Assembly: GCF_003584165.1 (NCBI RefSeq)
Contig: NZ_QXFJ01000015.1
Location: forward strand, 238,956-302,955
Direction of reading: 5' to 3'
DNA: 64,000 nucleotides
DNA from: Flagellimonas aequoris
GTDB taxonomy: Bacteria > Bacteroidota > Bacteroidia > Flavobacteriales > Flavobacteriaceae
The notes beneath the pieces were generated by a model. The model searched no databases and was not told where the DNA came from. It was given only the letters and a program-made list of their open reading frames with translations. Position 1 is the stretch's first letter. Every line of letters begins with the position of its first letter. Of the stretch, positions 18,230 to 27,194 are shown piece after piece. The position numbers and the translations under genes are program-made.

Positions 18230-19705
18230 ATGGGTAAAAATTTAACGAGTCGAGCAGAAGATTATTCCAAGTGGTATAATGAACTTGTTGTAAAATCGGA
18301 TTTAGCTGAAAATTCAGGGGTTAGGGGCTGTATGGTGATAAAGCCCTATGGCTATGCCATATGGGAAAAAATGCAGGCGCAGCTGGATAAAATGTTCAAG
18401 GAAACAGGTCATGAGAATGCCTATTTTCCCTTGTTCATCCCAAAATCCTATTTGAGCAAAGAGGCCAGTCATGTAGAAGGTTTTGCCAAGGAATGCGCCG
18501 TTGTGACACATTATCGACTGAAAAATGCCGAAGATGGCAGTGGGATTGTTGTGGATGAAGATGCCAAATTGGAAGAAGAGCTTATTGTAAGGCCGACTTC
18601 GGAAACCATCATTTGGGATACCTACCGAAAATGGATTCAATCCTACCGTGACCTTCCTTTAAAAATCAACCAATGGGCCAATGTGGTGCGCTGGGAAATG
18701 CGTACCCGTCTTTTTCTTCGAACTGCCGAGTTTTTATGGCAAGAAGGCCACACCGCCCATGCCACAAGGGAGGAAGCCGTGGAAGAAGCCGAACAGATGA
18801 TGCATGTGTACGCCGAGTTTGTGGAAGATTATATGGGAGTACCTGTCATTAAAGGAACAAAAACAGAAAGTGAGCGTTTTGCGGGGGCCGAAGAGACCTA
18901 TTGTATCGAGGCCTTGATGCAGGATGGAAAAGCGCTTCAAGCAGGTACCTCGCACTTTTTGGGACAGAATTTTGCCAAGGCATTCGATGTGAAGTTTGCC
19001 AACAAGGAAGGTCAACAAGAATATGTTTGGGCCACATCATGGGGTGTTTCCACCCGATTGATGGGGGCTTTGGTCATGACGCACAGTGATGACAACGGAT
19101 TGGTACTGCCTCCAAAATTAGCGCCCATTCAAGTAGTGATCGTGCCCATTTATAAAGGTCTTGATCAATTGGATGCCATTTCGGAAAAAGTGGAGCCTTT
19201 GGTGAAGGAACTTCGCGCCAAGGGAATTTCAGTGAAATACGATAATAGAGATACCCACAAACCTGGTTTCAAGTTCAATGAATACGAATTGAAAGGGGTG
19301 CCTGTTCGTTTGGCCATTGGCCAGCGTGACCTAGAGAACGGAACCTATGAGGTGGCCCGAAGGGATACCCTTCAAAAGGAATCGGTAAATGCCGGTGAAA
19401 TTGTGGCCAAGGTGGAATCGTTACTAGAGGACATCCAAAGGAACATCTACCAAAAAGCGTTCGACTACAGAGCGGAGCATATTGCCCAAGTGGATTCCTA
19501 TGAAGAGTTCAAGAAAGTAATCGAGGAAAAAGGAGGTTTTGTGTCGGCCCATTGGGACGGAACGGCGGAGACCGAGGATAAGATCAAGGAAGAGACCAAG
19601 GCCACCATCCGATGCATTCCTTTGAATGCCGAAACGGAAGAAGGCACCTGCATTGTGACGGGCAAACCATCAACACAAAGGGTACTCTTTGCAAAGGCCT
19701 ACTAA
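18230..19705 (+). CDS. proS: Proline--tRNA ligase (short, archaeal/eukaryal-type)
   Basis: Class II synthetase for tRNA-Pro. At 491 residues it lacks the editing insertion of the long bacterial ProS and follows the archaeal-type ProS (group 3) plan. Seen: [14 protein letters not shown] (motif 1), [36 protein letters not shown] and [14 protein letters not shown] (motif 2), and [15 protein letters not shown] (motif 3). The anticodon domain (VVIVPIYKG) is followed by the C-terminal domain ending in KAY that is specific to this type. This start gives [20 protein letters not shown], the family N-terminus. Confidence 0.97.
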   Translation: MGKNLTSRAEDYSKWYNELVVKSDLAENSGVRGCMVIKPYGYAIWEKMQAQLDKMFKETGHENAYFPLFIPKSYLSKEASHVEGFAKECAVVTHYRLKNAEDGSGIVVDEDAKLEEELIVRPTSETIIWDTYRKWIQSYRDLPLKINQWANVVRWEMRTRLFLRTAEFLWQEGHTAHATREEAVEEAEQMMHVYAEFVEDYMGVPVIKGTKTESERFAGAEETYCIEALMQDGKALQAGTSHFLGQNFAKAFDVKFANKEGQQEYVWATSWGVSTRLMGALVMTHSDDNGLVLPPKLAPIQVVIVPIYKGLDQLDAISEKVEPLVKELRAKGISVKYDNRDTHKPGFKFNEYELKGVPVRLAIGQRDLENGTYEVARRDTLQKESVNAGEIVAKVESLLEDIQRNIYQKAFDYRAEHIAQVDSYEEFKKVIEEKGGFVSAHWDGTAETEDKIKEETKATIRCIPLNAETEEGTCIVTGKPSTQRVLFAKAY

Positions 19706-19732
19706 TTAGGTTGTAAAAAATAAATATTACTG

Positions 19733-19762
19733 TTGCAAGACTTAAAAATAGTTGTATTTTTG
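19733..19762 (+). promoter_or_regulatory. Bacteroidota-type promoter for the tRNA-Glu genes
   Basis: TTG (19733-19735), exactly 19 nt, then TATTTTTG (19755-19762), a full match to the -33/-7 pattern TTG-N19-TAnnTTTG known from Bacteroides and Flavobacterium. It lies 21 nt before the first tRNA base. Confidence 0.75.
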
Positions 19763-19783
19763 CATCCGCAATTGTGCAACCAT

Positions 19784-19855
19784 GGCCCGTTCGTCTAGGG
19801 GTTAGGACGCCAGGTTTTCATCCTGGTAACAGGGGTTCGATTCCCCTACGGGCTA
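19784..19855 (+). tRNA. tRNA-Glu (anticodon TTC), copy 1
   Basis: 72-nt cloverleaf: acceptor GGCCCGT with ACGGGCT (first pair G-U), D-arm with TCTAGGGGTTAGGA, anticodon stem CCAGG/CCTGG with loop TTTTCAT (anticodon TTC), T-arm AGGGGTTCGATTCCCCT. Discriminator A; CCA is not encoded. Identical to the next copy, 56 nt downstream. Confidence 0.97.
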
Positions 19856-19911
19856 CAAAGTTCAATGAACATGGTGTTTTGGAAGGGTTTCCTTCCTTGT
19901 TAAAATATAAC

Positions 19912-19983
19912 GGCCCGTTCGTCTAGGGGTTAGGACGCCAGGTTTTCATCCTGGTAACAGGGGTTCGATTCCCCTACGGGCTA
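19912..19983 (+). tRNA. tRNA-Glu (anticodon TTC), copy 2
   Basis: Identical in all 72 positions to the copy at 19784. No terminator-like hairpin lies between the two, so they are probably one transcript, possibly running into rpsT, which starts 33 nt after this copy. Confidence 0.97.
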
Positions 19984-20016
19984 CAAAAAGGAATAAGAAA
20001 GTATTAAATTAAGATA

Positions 20017-20268
20017 ATGGCAAACCATAAGTCAGCATTAAAGAGAATCAGAAGAAACGAAGCGGTACGTTTGCGTAACAGATATCAGCACAAAACAGTG
20101 CGTAATGCCATCAAAAAATTACGTAACGAGGAAGACAAAAAATCTGCTGAGGCTTTGTTGCCCACTGTAGTTGGTATGATCGATAAGTTGGCCAAGCGCA
20201 ACATTATCCATAGCAATAAGGCTGCAAACCTTAAGAGCAAATTGATGAGCAAGGTTGCTGCTATGTAA
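20017..20268 (+). CDS. rpsT: 30S ribosomal protein S20
   Basis: Primary 16S rRNA-binding protein of the small subunit. [34 protein letters not shown] is the conserved basic helix pair, and [21 protein letters not shown] the conserved C-terminal helix. 83 residues, the usual length. Located directly after two tRNA-Glu genes and ended by a clear terminator. Confidence 0.98.
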   Translation: MANHKSALKRIRRNEAVRLRNRYQHKTVRNAIKKLRNEEDKKSAEALLPTVVGMIDKLAKRNIIHSNKAANLKSKLMSKVAAM

Positions 20269-20291
20269 ACCTATGCGAATACAATATTAAG

Positions 20292-20318
20292 AGCGCCTCC
20301 AATATGGGGGCGTTTTTT
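20292..20318 (+). terminator. Intrinsic terminator of rpsT
   Basis: 7-bp GC-rich stem CGCCTCC/GGGGGCG (20294-20300 with 20306-20312, one G-T pair), 5-nt loop, then six T. Confidence 0.88.
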
Positions 20319-20334
20319 ATTATCCAAAGTTAAA

Positions 20335-21021
20335 TTATCGGAATGCGTTCCGTTTTCCCAAGAGAGCCCCGATCATGAAGGTACCGTACATGAATACAAT
20401 CAATACCTTCAATACTTCCCGCAATTGGTATTGGGCCCATACTTCGGGTGCTTCGTACGCTATCAAAAACAAATAGGGAAATATGGCATGGAAAACGGCC
20501 AATCCCAAGGTGGTCCAAAACATCAGGTTGTGCTTTACGGGGTAGGCGCCTTCCTCGCTCTTTTTCTCCTTAACATACAGACTGATATCAAACAACAAGA
20601 TCATAGAGGCTATCAGATCGGCATAGTATAGGTTCATATGCAACGGGTCTTGGAAGAAGAGGCTTACCACATAGGACAACATACTGATGATAGTCCCATA
20701 AACTACCCATTTCTTGTGCTTTCTGCTTTTTAGCACCTTCCAGTAGATATAAAAGAAGAACGAGAAAGCGATCACGGAATAAATGTTGAATATGATTACG
20801 TTATGCCAATCGTATTTTTTTTCCGAAAAGAATTGAAACTCGTCGGTGTGCTTTACCAGGTAACCCAATAGCTCTGTTAAAAAGGTGTACATGAGGTAAA
20901 TAGGGTGGTATTTCAGGGGTGTATCGAAAAAAGTACGGTAACGGGCAACGGCCACCAACCAGACAATAAGATAAAAGGGCAAGAAGTATTGTTCTGTAAT
21001 GAATTTATATAACTCCTCCAT
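20335..21021 (-). CDS. Polytopic membrane protein of unknown function, paralogue A
   Basis: 228 residues with about seven hydrophobic segments and short charged loops. I do not recognise a named family. It shares its layout with the next gene: FDTPLKY after the first segment, then MYTFLTELLGYLVKHTDEFQFFSEKKY, a short KSRKHKK loop, DPLHMNLYYADLI, PVKHNLMFWTTLGL and the C-terminal GKRNAFR. The conserved His/Tyr/Glu in membrane segments could be functional. Transcribed away from rpsT; a terminator lies between it and the upstream paralogue, so it probably has its own promoter in 21022-21075. Confidence 0.8.
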   Translation of the reverse strand: MEELYKFITEQYFLPFYLIVWLVAVARYRTFFDTPLKYHPIYLMYTFLTELLGYLVKHTDEFQFFSEKKYDWHNVIIFNIYSVIAFSFFFYIYWKVLKSRKHKKWVVYGTIISMLSYVVSLFFQDPLHMNLYYADLIASMILLFDISLYVKEKKSEEGAYPVKHNLMFWTTLGLAVFHAIFPYLFLIAYEAPEVWAQYQLREVLKVLIVFMYGTFMIGALLGKRNAFR

Positions 21022-21077
21022 TGTGGTTCGTGGCAGCGGTTCTACATTGGCTTTGTTCGGGGCTTAAATGTACACAA

Positions 21078-21112
21078 TAAAAAACGCTCCCAATCCAAGG
21101 AGCGTTTTTATT
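21078..21112 (-). terminator. Terminator between the two paralogous membrane protein genes
   Basis: 11-bp perfect stem AAAAACGCTCC/GGAGCGTTTTT (21080-21090 with 21099-21109), 8-nt loop. Read on the minus strand it ends in T5 and closes the upstream lipoprotein/paralogue B unit. Confidence 0.82.
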
Positions 21113-21128
21113 TATGCGTCTGTTTTGG

Positions 21129-21821
21129 TTATCGAAAAGCCTTTCGCTTCCCTACAAGAAGTCCAATTATTATCAAACTATACATTAGGGCAATGGACGA
21201 GACTAAAATAGGTCTTAGGTAGACCAGAGTCCCAATACCAACCTTGAGTTTGTACAAAGTGAGGATTATAGGGAATGGTATGTAAAAGGTTAAAAGTCCA
21301 ATACTTACCCAAAACAATAAATTTTGTCTTAAGGGATAAATACTTGCTGTTGAATAGGTCTTTATTAAGTAAAATACCAAAATTGAAACCATTAGTAAAG
21401 ACCCTAAAATATGAGCATATGTCATCTGACTATGTAATGGGTTGGAGTATATAGCATTGCCTACATACAGAATCGCACATAAGATAGATGCATAGGAGAA
21501 CAATTTCTTGTCTTTATCTTCATTGAAAATCTTACGGTATACATCAAAGAAAAAAAGAAAGAATATTAGTTGATATATATTGTAGATAACCAGATTATCT
21601 ATTGCATATCTCTCATCCGAAAAAAATTGGAACTCCTCATAGTTCTTAATAAAATATCCCAGAACCTCTGTGAAAAAGGTATACATGATGAGCATAGGAA
21701 AATATTTCAATGGGGTATCAAAAAATCGTTTATATCTTAATACTGAAACTATCCAGGTGATTAGATATAGCAATACAAAAAATTGATCCCAAAGAAGCTT
21801 AAGAAATTCTCCTATTGTCAT
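21129..21821 (-). CDS. Polytopic membrane protein of unknown function, paralogue B
   Basis: 230 residues, seven or so membrane segments, homologous to the neighbouring 20335-21021 gene over its whole length: FDTPLKYFPMLIMYTFFTEVLGYFIKN, EEFQFFSDERYAIDNLVIYNIY, NPLHSQMTYAHILGS, YPLRQNLLFWVSIGLL and a nearly identical C-terminus GKRKAFR. Its DNA is visibly more AT-rich than paralogue A, so it is either an older duplicate or acquired from elsewhere. Transcribed 6 nt after a lipoprotein gene, which suggests joint function at the cell envelope. No family assigned. Confidence 0.8.
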   Translation of the reverse strand: MTIGEFLKLLWDQFFVLLYLITWIVSVLRYKRFFDTPLKYFPMLIMYTFFTEVLGYFIKNYEEFQFFSDERYAIDNLVIYNIYQLIFFLFFFDVYRKIFNEDKDKKLFSYASILCAILYVGNAIYSNPLHSQMTYAHILGSLLMVSILVFYLIKTYSTASIYPLRQNLLFWVSIGLLTFYIPFPIILTLYKLKVGIGTLVYLRPILVSSIALMYSLIIIGLLVGKRKAFR

Positions 21822-21827
21822 AATGGA

Positions 21828-22487
21828 TTAAAAATCTGTGTATGGAGGAGGACTTGAGTTGCCATGGTTTAAATCCAAGCTTTTGTCTCCACTTTGAAAT
21901 AGAGTAGGGGCAAAACTGGCATAGGATTTTTCTCCCGCATTTGAATTATGACCCATTCCTTTAGTGCCAACAGCATTCTTGATTAGTTTTGCCTGTCCAT
22001 CAGCGCCAATATAAAATCCGTGTTCTTCACCATCAACCATTATGGCAGGAACAATAAATATGGAATTCTGTCTGGGATGCACAATTTTTTTGCCATCGGG
22101 AAAACGTTCATTGTTCGGATAGTTGGCAAAGTAAAACCGGAGCGATGAAATTTCAACATTAGCCCCTTTTGCTTCTTGTTCAATATAGGCCATATATTGT
22201 TTGATGTCTTCATAGGTAAAGGAAGTAAACCGAGAGGGAACATACTTTTCATCGGGATACTGTTCCATCTCATACTTCTCGATCATGCCTACTCGGTTTC
22301 GAGTATAATTGTCATAAAGGGATTTGGATTCTTCAAGGGAAATAATGCCCTCCGGCGGAGAGATTTTTTCCTCATGTGGTGGTTCGGAATCCTTTGGTTC
22401 ATCTTTCTTGGGGCCTTGTTGACATGCACCCATAAAAAGCAAGACGGTGCCTAAAAAAGCAATAGCAACTTTTCTGTTGTTTTTCAT
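21828..22487 (-). CDS. Lipoprotein of unknown function
   Basis: 219 residues. MKNNRKVAIAFLGTVLLFMGACQQ is a lipoprotein signal (lipobox MGAC, Cys about residue 22), followed by a Pro/Glu/Lys-rich linker (about residues 26-48). The folded part has FTYEDIKQYMAYIEQEAKG, VEISSLRFYFANYP, RQNSIFIVPAIMVDGEEHGFYIG and a Ser/Asn-rich end NHGNSSPPPYTDF. I do not recognise a family; the middle recalls small secreted proteins of Flavobacteriia often seen beside polytopic membrane proteins, but this is only an impression. First gene of a unit with membrane paralogue B. Confidence 0.78.
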   Translation of the reverse strand: MKNNRKVAIAFLGTVLLFMGACQQGPKKDEPKDSEPPHEEKISPPEGIISLEESKSLYDNYTRNRVGMIEKYEMEQYPDEKYVPSRFTSFTYEDIKQYMAYIEQEAKGANVEISSLRFYFANYPNNERFPDGKKIVHPRQNSIFIVPAIMVDGEEHGFYIGADGQAKLIKNAVGTKGMGHNSNAGEKSYASFAPTLFQSGDKSLDLNHGNSSPPPYTDF

Positions 22488-22561
22488 TGTATAAGTATTT
22501 TAAAGTTCAGTTTTGAGGAAACCAATTTAAAGATATGCCTTTTCTTTAAAACGGGTCAATA

Positions 22562-22593
22562 AAAAACCCCTCAAGAAATTCCGAGGGGTTTTT
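22562..22593 (-). terminator. Intrinsic terminator after rho
   Basis: 11-bp perfect stem AAAAACCCCTC/GAGGGGTTTTT (22562-22572 with 22583-22593), 10-nt loop. On the minus strand it ends in T5, just after the rho stop codon. Confidence 0.85.
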
Positions 22594-22618
22594 AAATATT
22601 TGATTTTCAGTATTTTGA

Positions 22619-24208
22619 TTACTCGTTCATCGTGAGTAAAAATTCTTCGTTATTTCGGGTCTGCTTGATGCGCTGTTCCATAAACTCCATGGCCTCCACA
22701 GGGTTCATATCGGCCAAGTACTTACGCAAGATCCACATACGTTGAATGGTGTTTTCATCCAAAAGAAGGTCATCCCTTCGTGTAGAGGAAGAAATAAGGT
22801 CGATGGCAGGGAATATTCTACGGTTGGAGATTCTACGATCCAACTGAAGCTCCATGTTACCCGTACCCTTGAATTCCTCAAAAATCACCTCGTCCATTTT
22901 GGAGCCGGTTTCCGTAAGTGCCGTGGCAATAATGGAAAGAGACCCTCCATTTTCAATGTTCCTTGCGGCACCAAAGAAGCGTTTGGGTTTGTGCAACGCA
23001 TTAGCGTCCACACCACCACTCAATACCTTACCGGATGCTGGCTGTACCGTATTATAGGCACGCGCCAAACGTGTAATGGAATCCAATAGGATTACCACAT
23101 CATGACCACACTCTACCAATCTTTTGGCCTTGTCCAAAACAATGTTGGCCACCCTTACGTGTTCAGAAGCCTCCTTGTCAAATGTGGAAGCAACCACTTC
23201 ACCACGCACGTTTCGTTGCATATCGGTAACCTCTTCGGGTCTTTCATCGATCAAAAGAATGATCTGGTAAACCTCTGGGTGGTTGGCCGCAATGGCGTTG
23301 GCAATGTCTTTTAGCAACATGGTCTTACCGGTCTTGGGCTGGGAAACGATCATACCCCGTTGTCCTTTACCGATTGGGGAGAACAAATCCATGATTCTTG
23401 TGGAAATGGTACTCTGTTTTTCCGCCAATTTGAATTTTTCTTTAGGAAACAAGGGGGTTAAATGCTCAAAGGAAACCCTATCCCTAACTACTTGCGGGTC
23501 CATGCCGTTGATCTTGTTCACCTTGATCAGCGGGAAATATTTTTCTCCTTCTTTCGGAGGTCTTATGTTCCCCAAAATGGTATCTCCGGATTTTAGTCCG
23601 AACAATCTTATTTGGGATTGTGATACATAAATATCGTCAGGGGACGAAAGATAGTTATAGTCGGAAGATCTTAGGAACCCGTATCCATCCTGCATGATGT
23701 CCAGGACACCTTCACTTTCAATAATACTGTCGAACTCAAACTCTGGCTCTTTGTACCTATTTTTCAGGTCTTTGTCAAAATTGCTGTTCTTCTTGTCGTG
23801 ATGACTGCTCTTTTGGTTGTTCTGATTTTGGTTCGTCCTCCTGTTATTGTTTTGGTTCTTTTGCGGGCCAGCTGGTTTGTTGTCCTTTTTGGGAGGGTGT
23901 TCCTTAACCTCCTCTTTTTTATCGGCGGTTTCAGCTACCGGTTTCCTTTCGGGAGAATCTTCGGTGTTGGTTTTCGCAACATTGGGTTTTGGTCGTGCTG
24001 TTCTGGCGCGTTTGGGCTTGGACTCTGTCTTTGTATCGGTAGTGGTAACGGTTTCGGCAACAGCCTTTGGGTTGGAAGCCTGTACGTCTAGGATTTGGTA
24101 CACCAAGTCCAGTTTTTTTAAGGTTTTGAATTTGGGAACATTAAGATCCTTAGCAATTTCTTGCAACTCAGGAAGCTTTTTAGCTTTTAGATCGGAAATC
24201 TCGAACAT
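22619..24208 (-). CDS. rho: Transcription termination factor Rho
   Basis: Hexameric RNA-dependent ATPase that ends transcription of untranslated RNA. Order: Rho_N helices (1-45, [19 protein letters not shown]), a long polar linker rich in Lys, Pro, Gln and Asn (about 55-150, e.g. [16 protein letters not shown]), the RNA-binding OB fold ([21 protein letters not shown]), then the RecA-like core with Walker [11 protein letters not shown], Walker [17 protein letters not shown], and [22 protein letters not shown]. 529 residues; the extra length over E. coli (419) is mostly the linker, which is usual in Bacteroidota. Ends with the conserved FLLTMNE. Confidence 0.97.
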   Translation of the reverse strand: MFEISDLKAKKLPELQEIAKDLNVPKFKTLKKLDLVYQILDVQASNPKAVAETVTTTDTKTESKPKRARTARPKPNVAKTNTEDSPERKPVAETADKKEEVKEHPPKKDNKPAGPQKNQNNNRRTNQNQNNQKSSHHDKKNSNFDKDLKNRYKEPEFEFDSIIESEGVLDIMQDGYGFLRSSDYNYLSSPDDIYVSQSQIRLFGLKSGDTILGNIRPPKEGEKYFPLIKVNKINGMDPQVVRDRVSFEHLTPLFPKEKFKLAEKQSTISTRIMDLFSPIGKGQRGMIVSQPKTGKTMLLKDIANAIAANHPEVYQIILLIDERPEEVTDMQRNVRGEVVASTFDKEASEHVRVANIVLDKAKRLVECGHDVVILLDSITRLARAYNTVQPASGKVLSGGVDANALHKPKRFFGAARNIENGGSLSIIATALTETGSKMDEVIFEEFKGTGNMELQLDRRISNRRIFPAIDLISSSTRRDDLLLDENTIQRMWILRKYLADMNPVEAMEFMEQRIKQTRNNEEFLLTMNE

Positions 24209-24370
24209 TAAGTAAAGAATAAGTTAAACTTGTGTAATTCTGAATATTGAAGTAAAAAGTTATTTGGATGCTACTGGAGGAAAGTTTTCCTAGGTAGGTG
24301 CTTTGCTAATAACGAGACAATAATACGAATAATTTTTGAAGAATAACGCTACAATTATCAAAAAGACGCC

Positions 24371-24378
24371 TATTTTTG
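24371..24378 (+). promoter_or_regulatory. Candidate -7 promoter box for the DUF4293 gene
   Basis: TATTTTTG is an exact TAnnTTTG match, 22 nt before the chosen ATG. I see no TTG at the proper -33 distance. Its position also argues against the TTG at 24383 as the start codon. Confidence 0.4.
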
Positions 24379-24400
24379 CGTTTTGAAATCGATTTACACA

Positions 24401-24811
24401 ATGATTCAACGAATTCAGACGTTTTTTTTACTGGTTGTGGCCCTTTTAGTGGGCGTGCTGCCATTCTTTCTGAATCTTTGGGTCGAGGTAGGGGGCAAAG
24501 AGGTGTATGCCCAAGATGAAGTGATGGTGAGCATCGTTTTTTACGTTTCGGCGGTGTTGGCGGTGGCTTCGATATTGATATACAAGAACAGACAAAATCA
24601 ATTTGTGGTGAACAGATTGAATATGATATTGAACCTTTTTTTACTAGGATTTTTCGTTTATCGATCGCTAAGTCTATCCGGAGAAACTGTGGTTTCGGAG
24701 AAGGGTATTGGGATGCTGATTCCTGTATTTTCTATCGTTTTTCTGGTCCTGGCCAACAGGGCTATCAAAAAGGATGAGGATCTTGTAAAATCTGTTGATC
24801 GCTTGCGTTGA
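24401..24811 (+). CDS. DUF4293 family integral membrane protein
   Basis: 136 residues with four predicted membrane helices, matching the DUF4293 family of Bacteroidota: MIQRIQTFFLLVVALL at the start, then VFYVSAVLAVASILIYKNRQNQ, NMILNLFLLGFFVYRSLSL, and FSIVFLVLANRAIKKDEDLVKSVDRLR at the C-terminus. The start at 24401 is chosen because MIQRIQT is the family N-terminus; an upstream TTG (24383) would fall on the likely transcript start. It lies divergent from rho with a 192-nt gap. Function unknown. Confidence 0.88.
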   Translation: MIQRIQTFFLLVVALLVGVLPFFLNLWVEVGGKEVYAQDEVMVSIVFYVSAVLAVASILIYKNRQNQFVVNRLNMILNLFLLGFFVYRSLSLSGETVVSEKGIGMLIPVFSIVFLVLANRAIKKDEDLVKSVDRLR

Positions 24812-24838
24812 ACCTAACATCTTAGTAGTATTAGTGCG

Positions 24839-24874
24839 AAAAAGTCCCGGCCTTGGCCGGGACTTTTGTTTTTT
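24839..24874. terminator. Terminator between DUF4293 and the PqqB-like gene
   Basis: 12-bp palindromic stem AAAGTCCCGGCC/GGCCGGGACTTT (24841-24852 with 24855-24866), followed by TGTTTTTTG. The centre must open to form the loop. Strong and probably usable from both sides. Confidence 0.85.
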
Positions 24875-24895
24875 GACCCATAGGGATCATATGGA

Positions 24896-25855
24896 CTAAA
24901 GTGCAAATTCTTGGTTGAATGCGGCAATGTTGAAACCTTTGTCCAATGCCATTTTTTGTTGGTCACTGTCCTTGATTAAAAGGGCGTTGGTATGGTTAAA
25001 ATGAATAAAATGGATTTTTGACCTTTCCTTGTCTGGTAATGATTGGAACAGGTCCATGCTTTCCACTACAAAAGGATGTGGAATTTCACTTATATTCCTA
25101 GTATTGATTTCATCCCCGTCAAAAAAAGTGGCATCTAAAAAGGCAAGGTCCACATTTTTGATTTCGGTAACAATATCCCTCTCCCACCTAGACCATTTGT
25201 CAATATCTGGAATGAACAGTATTGATTTTTCCGGGCCCTCTATTTTAAAACCTACCGTTTCAGAGTATTCATCCCTATGCGGTACTATAAATGGCGTTAC
25301 TACTATATTTTTGGTGAGGGTAATCGGTTTTTCGTTCTGTAATGGATGTATTTCAATATTGTTCAAGGCAACCAACTGGTCCCAAGGACCATTGCTCTCC
25401 AAAAAGGTTTTCATCTTCGGCATGGCATACACGGGAACCTGTTTGGCTCCCAAGGCCTCTCTCCCTAAATACATTAAACCGGTATAATGCCCAATATGTG
25501 CATGGGTCATAAAAATACCGGAGGGTGTTTCATCGGTACGACCGGAAAGTTCTTTTAAAAGTTTCATTTGGGAGGTGATGTCCGGTGTGGCCTCAAAAAG
25601 GTAACTCTTGTTGTTCTCATGGTCCACAATACCCAAGGATACCACCTTGCGGTCACTGTCAGGATTATTGAACAAGTCTGCACAACACGATTTTTTACAA
25701 CCGATGTGCGGACTCCCTCCATCTTGTACGGTCCCCAAAATACGAAGGGTAACGACACTTTGCGCTTCCAGGGGTGCGTTTTGTCCCAGCTCTCCCGAAG
25801 GCTTCTCCTTGCAAGAGGTTAAAATCAAAATCAATGCAAATACATATGTTTTCAT
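24896..25855 (-). CDS. PqqB-like metallo-beta-lactamase-fold lipoprotein
   Basis: Exported hydrolase-like protein. MKTYVFALILILTSCK gives lipobox LTSC (Cys15). The N-terminal ILGTVQDGGSPHIGCKKSCC with clustered cysteines resembles the zinc knuckle region of PqqB. The metal-binding loop reads MTHAHIGHYTGL: HxHxGH, so the usual Asp of HxHxDH is Gly. Later ligands appear in PHRDEYSETVGF, FIPDIDKW and HFNHTNALL. No other pqq genes are near, and PqqB is normally cytoplasmic, so this is probably a PqqB-type hydrolase with another substrate at the cell envelope. Its stop is 3 nt from the start of this strand's next gene. Confidence 0.82.
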   Translation of the reverse strand: MKTYVFALILILTSCKEKPSGELGQNAPLEAQSVVTLRILGTVQDGGSPHIGCKKSCCADLFNNPDSDRKVVSLGIVDHENNKSYLFEATPDITSQMKLLKELSGRTDETPSGIFMTHAHIGHYTGLMYLGREALGAKQVPVYAMPKMKTFLESNGPWDQLVALNNIEIHPLQNEKPITLTKNIVVTPFIVPHRDEYSETVGFKIEGPEKSILFIPDIDKWSRWERDIVTEIKNVDLAFLDATFFDGDEINTRNISEIPHPFVVESMDLFQSLPDKERSKIHFIHFNHTNALLIKDSDQQKMALDKGFNIAAFNQEFAL

Positions 25856-25858
25856 GCC

Positions 25859-26353
25859 CTATCTTTTCCCTAATTCTATGACCTCCAGATCGGTTATTTT
25901 ATCCCCATGGACCACAAAGCGAAGCATGGTGCGTACTTGGTGGAAACCATGTTTGCCACAAGCTCCCGGGTTCATGTGCAACAATCCCAATTTTTTGTCG
26001 AACATCACCTTTAAAATATGGGAATGTCCACAAATGAACAGTTTTGGTGGATTGCTTCGGATTTCTTCCCTGACCCTAACATCGTACCGATTGGGATAAC
26101 CCCCGATGTGGGTGATCCACACATCCACATCCTCACACATAAACCTATTGTTTTCAGGAAATTCCATTTGGATTACATGGTCATCTATGTTGCCATGAAC
26201 GCCCCGAACAGGTTTTAGGGTCTTCAATGTATCGGTTACCCCAAGACTGCCAATATCCCCGGCATGCCAAACTTCATCGGCCTGTGCAGCGTACTTTAAA
26301 ATGGTTTCATCCATATGTCCGTGGGTGTCGGAGAGCAACAGAATCTTGGTCAT
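25859..26353 (-). CDS. YfcE/MJ0936-type metallophosphoesterase
   Basis: Calcineurin-like phosphoesterase of about 164 residues, a cytoplasmic phosphodiesterase with two metal ions. Metal motifs in order: LLLSDTHGHMDE (D-x-H), VWHAGDIGS (G-D), RGVHGNIDD (G-N-x-D), WITHIGGYP (His), and FICGHSHILKV (GH-x-H), then MNPGACG. The natural substrate is not known for this family; members hydrolyse cyclic or synthetic phosphodiesters. It lies upstream of the PqqB-like gene with a 3-nt gap, so the two form an operon of two metal-dependent hydrolases in different compartments. Confidence 0.92.
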   Translation of the reverse strand: MTKILLLSDTHGHMDETILKYAAQADEVWHAGDIGSLGVTDTLKTLKPVRGVHGNIDDHVIQMEFPENNRFMCEDVDVWITHIGGYPNRYDVRVREEIRSNPPKLFICGHSHILKVMFDKKLGLLHMNPGACGKHGFHQVRTMLRFVVHGDKITDLEVIELGKR

Positions 26354-26441
26354 AACGCTAAAAATATGCTAAAAAAATGGGGTCGGAATTATGTTGGAAA
26401 GGATTGAATTATCTTTATCGACTTAAAAGTAAGGGATCCCT

Positions 26442-27194
26442 TTGAGATATTTCATCCAATTTTCCTATTTCGGCAAGGCATATCATGGGTGGCAGAACCA
26501 ACCCAATGCCATTACCGTGCAAGAGGTTTTGGAGAAAGCCCTGTCCACTCTTTTAAGGGAAAAAATGGAGTTGGTCGGAGCAGGAAGAACCGATACTGGG
26601 GTACACGCCAAGCAAATGTTCGCCCATTTTGACCATATTGGGATACAAGATCGGGATGAATTGGTATATCGACTGAACTCTTTTTTGCCGGAAGACATTG
26701 CCGTGCAAAAAATATATACCATGATTCCCAGTGCACATGCAAGGTTTGATGCCTTTGAACGTACTTATGAATATTGGGTGGTACGGGAGAAGAACCCATT
26801 TTACCTTGATCATGCCCATTTGGTTAAATATCCTTTGGATATGAAGGCCATGAACGAAGCAGCGGCCTTATTGTTGGATCACAAGGATTTTGAATGTTTT
26901 TCCAAATCGAATACGGATGTGAAGACCTATGTTTGTGATGTTCGGAAGGCAAGCTGGGAGGAACGTGGTGATCTATGGGTTTTTACCATTACCGCCGATC
27001 GTTTTTTAAGGAACATGGTACGGGCCGTGGTCGGGACCTTGTTGGAAGTGGGGCTGGGTAAAATGGCACCCGAAGACATCCATTCCGTTATTGAAAGTAA
27101 GGATAGAAGTGAGGCAGGGGTTTCCGTCCCTGCAAAAGGATTATATTTGACAAAGGTTTTATATCCAAAAGAGCTATTTGATGAGCAAAACTGA
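26442..27194 (+). CDS. truA: tRNA pseudouridine(38-40) synthase
   Basis: Makes pseudouridine at positions 38-40 of the tRNA anticodon stem-loop. Catalytic Asp51 lies in GAGRTDTGVHA. Other family blocks: FSYFGKAYHGWQNQPNA at the N-terminus, SAHARFDAFERTYEYWV, FECFSKSN, and RFLRNMVRAVVGTLLEVG. The start must be TTG at 26442: the conserved MRYFIQFSYFG begins there and an in-frame TAA lies at 26430-26432, leaving no ATG. It overlaps the start of the ABC exporter gene by 14 nt. Confidence 0.97.
   Translation: MRYFIQFSYFGKAYHGWQNQPNAITVQEVLEKALSTLLREKMELVGAGRTDTGVHAKQMFAHFDHIGIQDRDELVYRLNSFLPEDIAVQKIYTMIPSAHARFDAFERTYEYWVVREKNPFYLDHAHLVKYPLDMKAMNEAAALLLDHKDFECFSKSNTDVKTYVCDVRKASWEERGDLWVFTITADRFLRNMVRAVVGTLLEVGLGKMAPEDIHSVIESKDRSEAGVSVPAKGLYLTKVLYPKELFDEQN

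Noticed and set aside
19784..19983. Duplicated tRNA-Glu as a sign of an integrated island (att duplication)
   Set aside because: Only 56 nt lie between the copies and no integrase is near; both are full genes.
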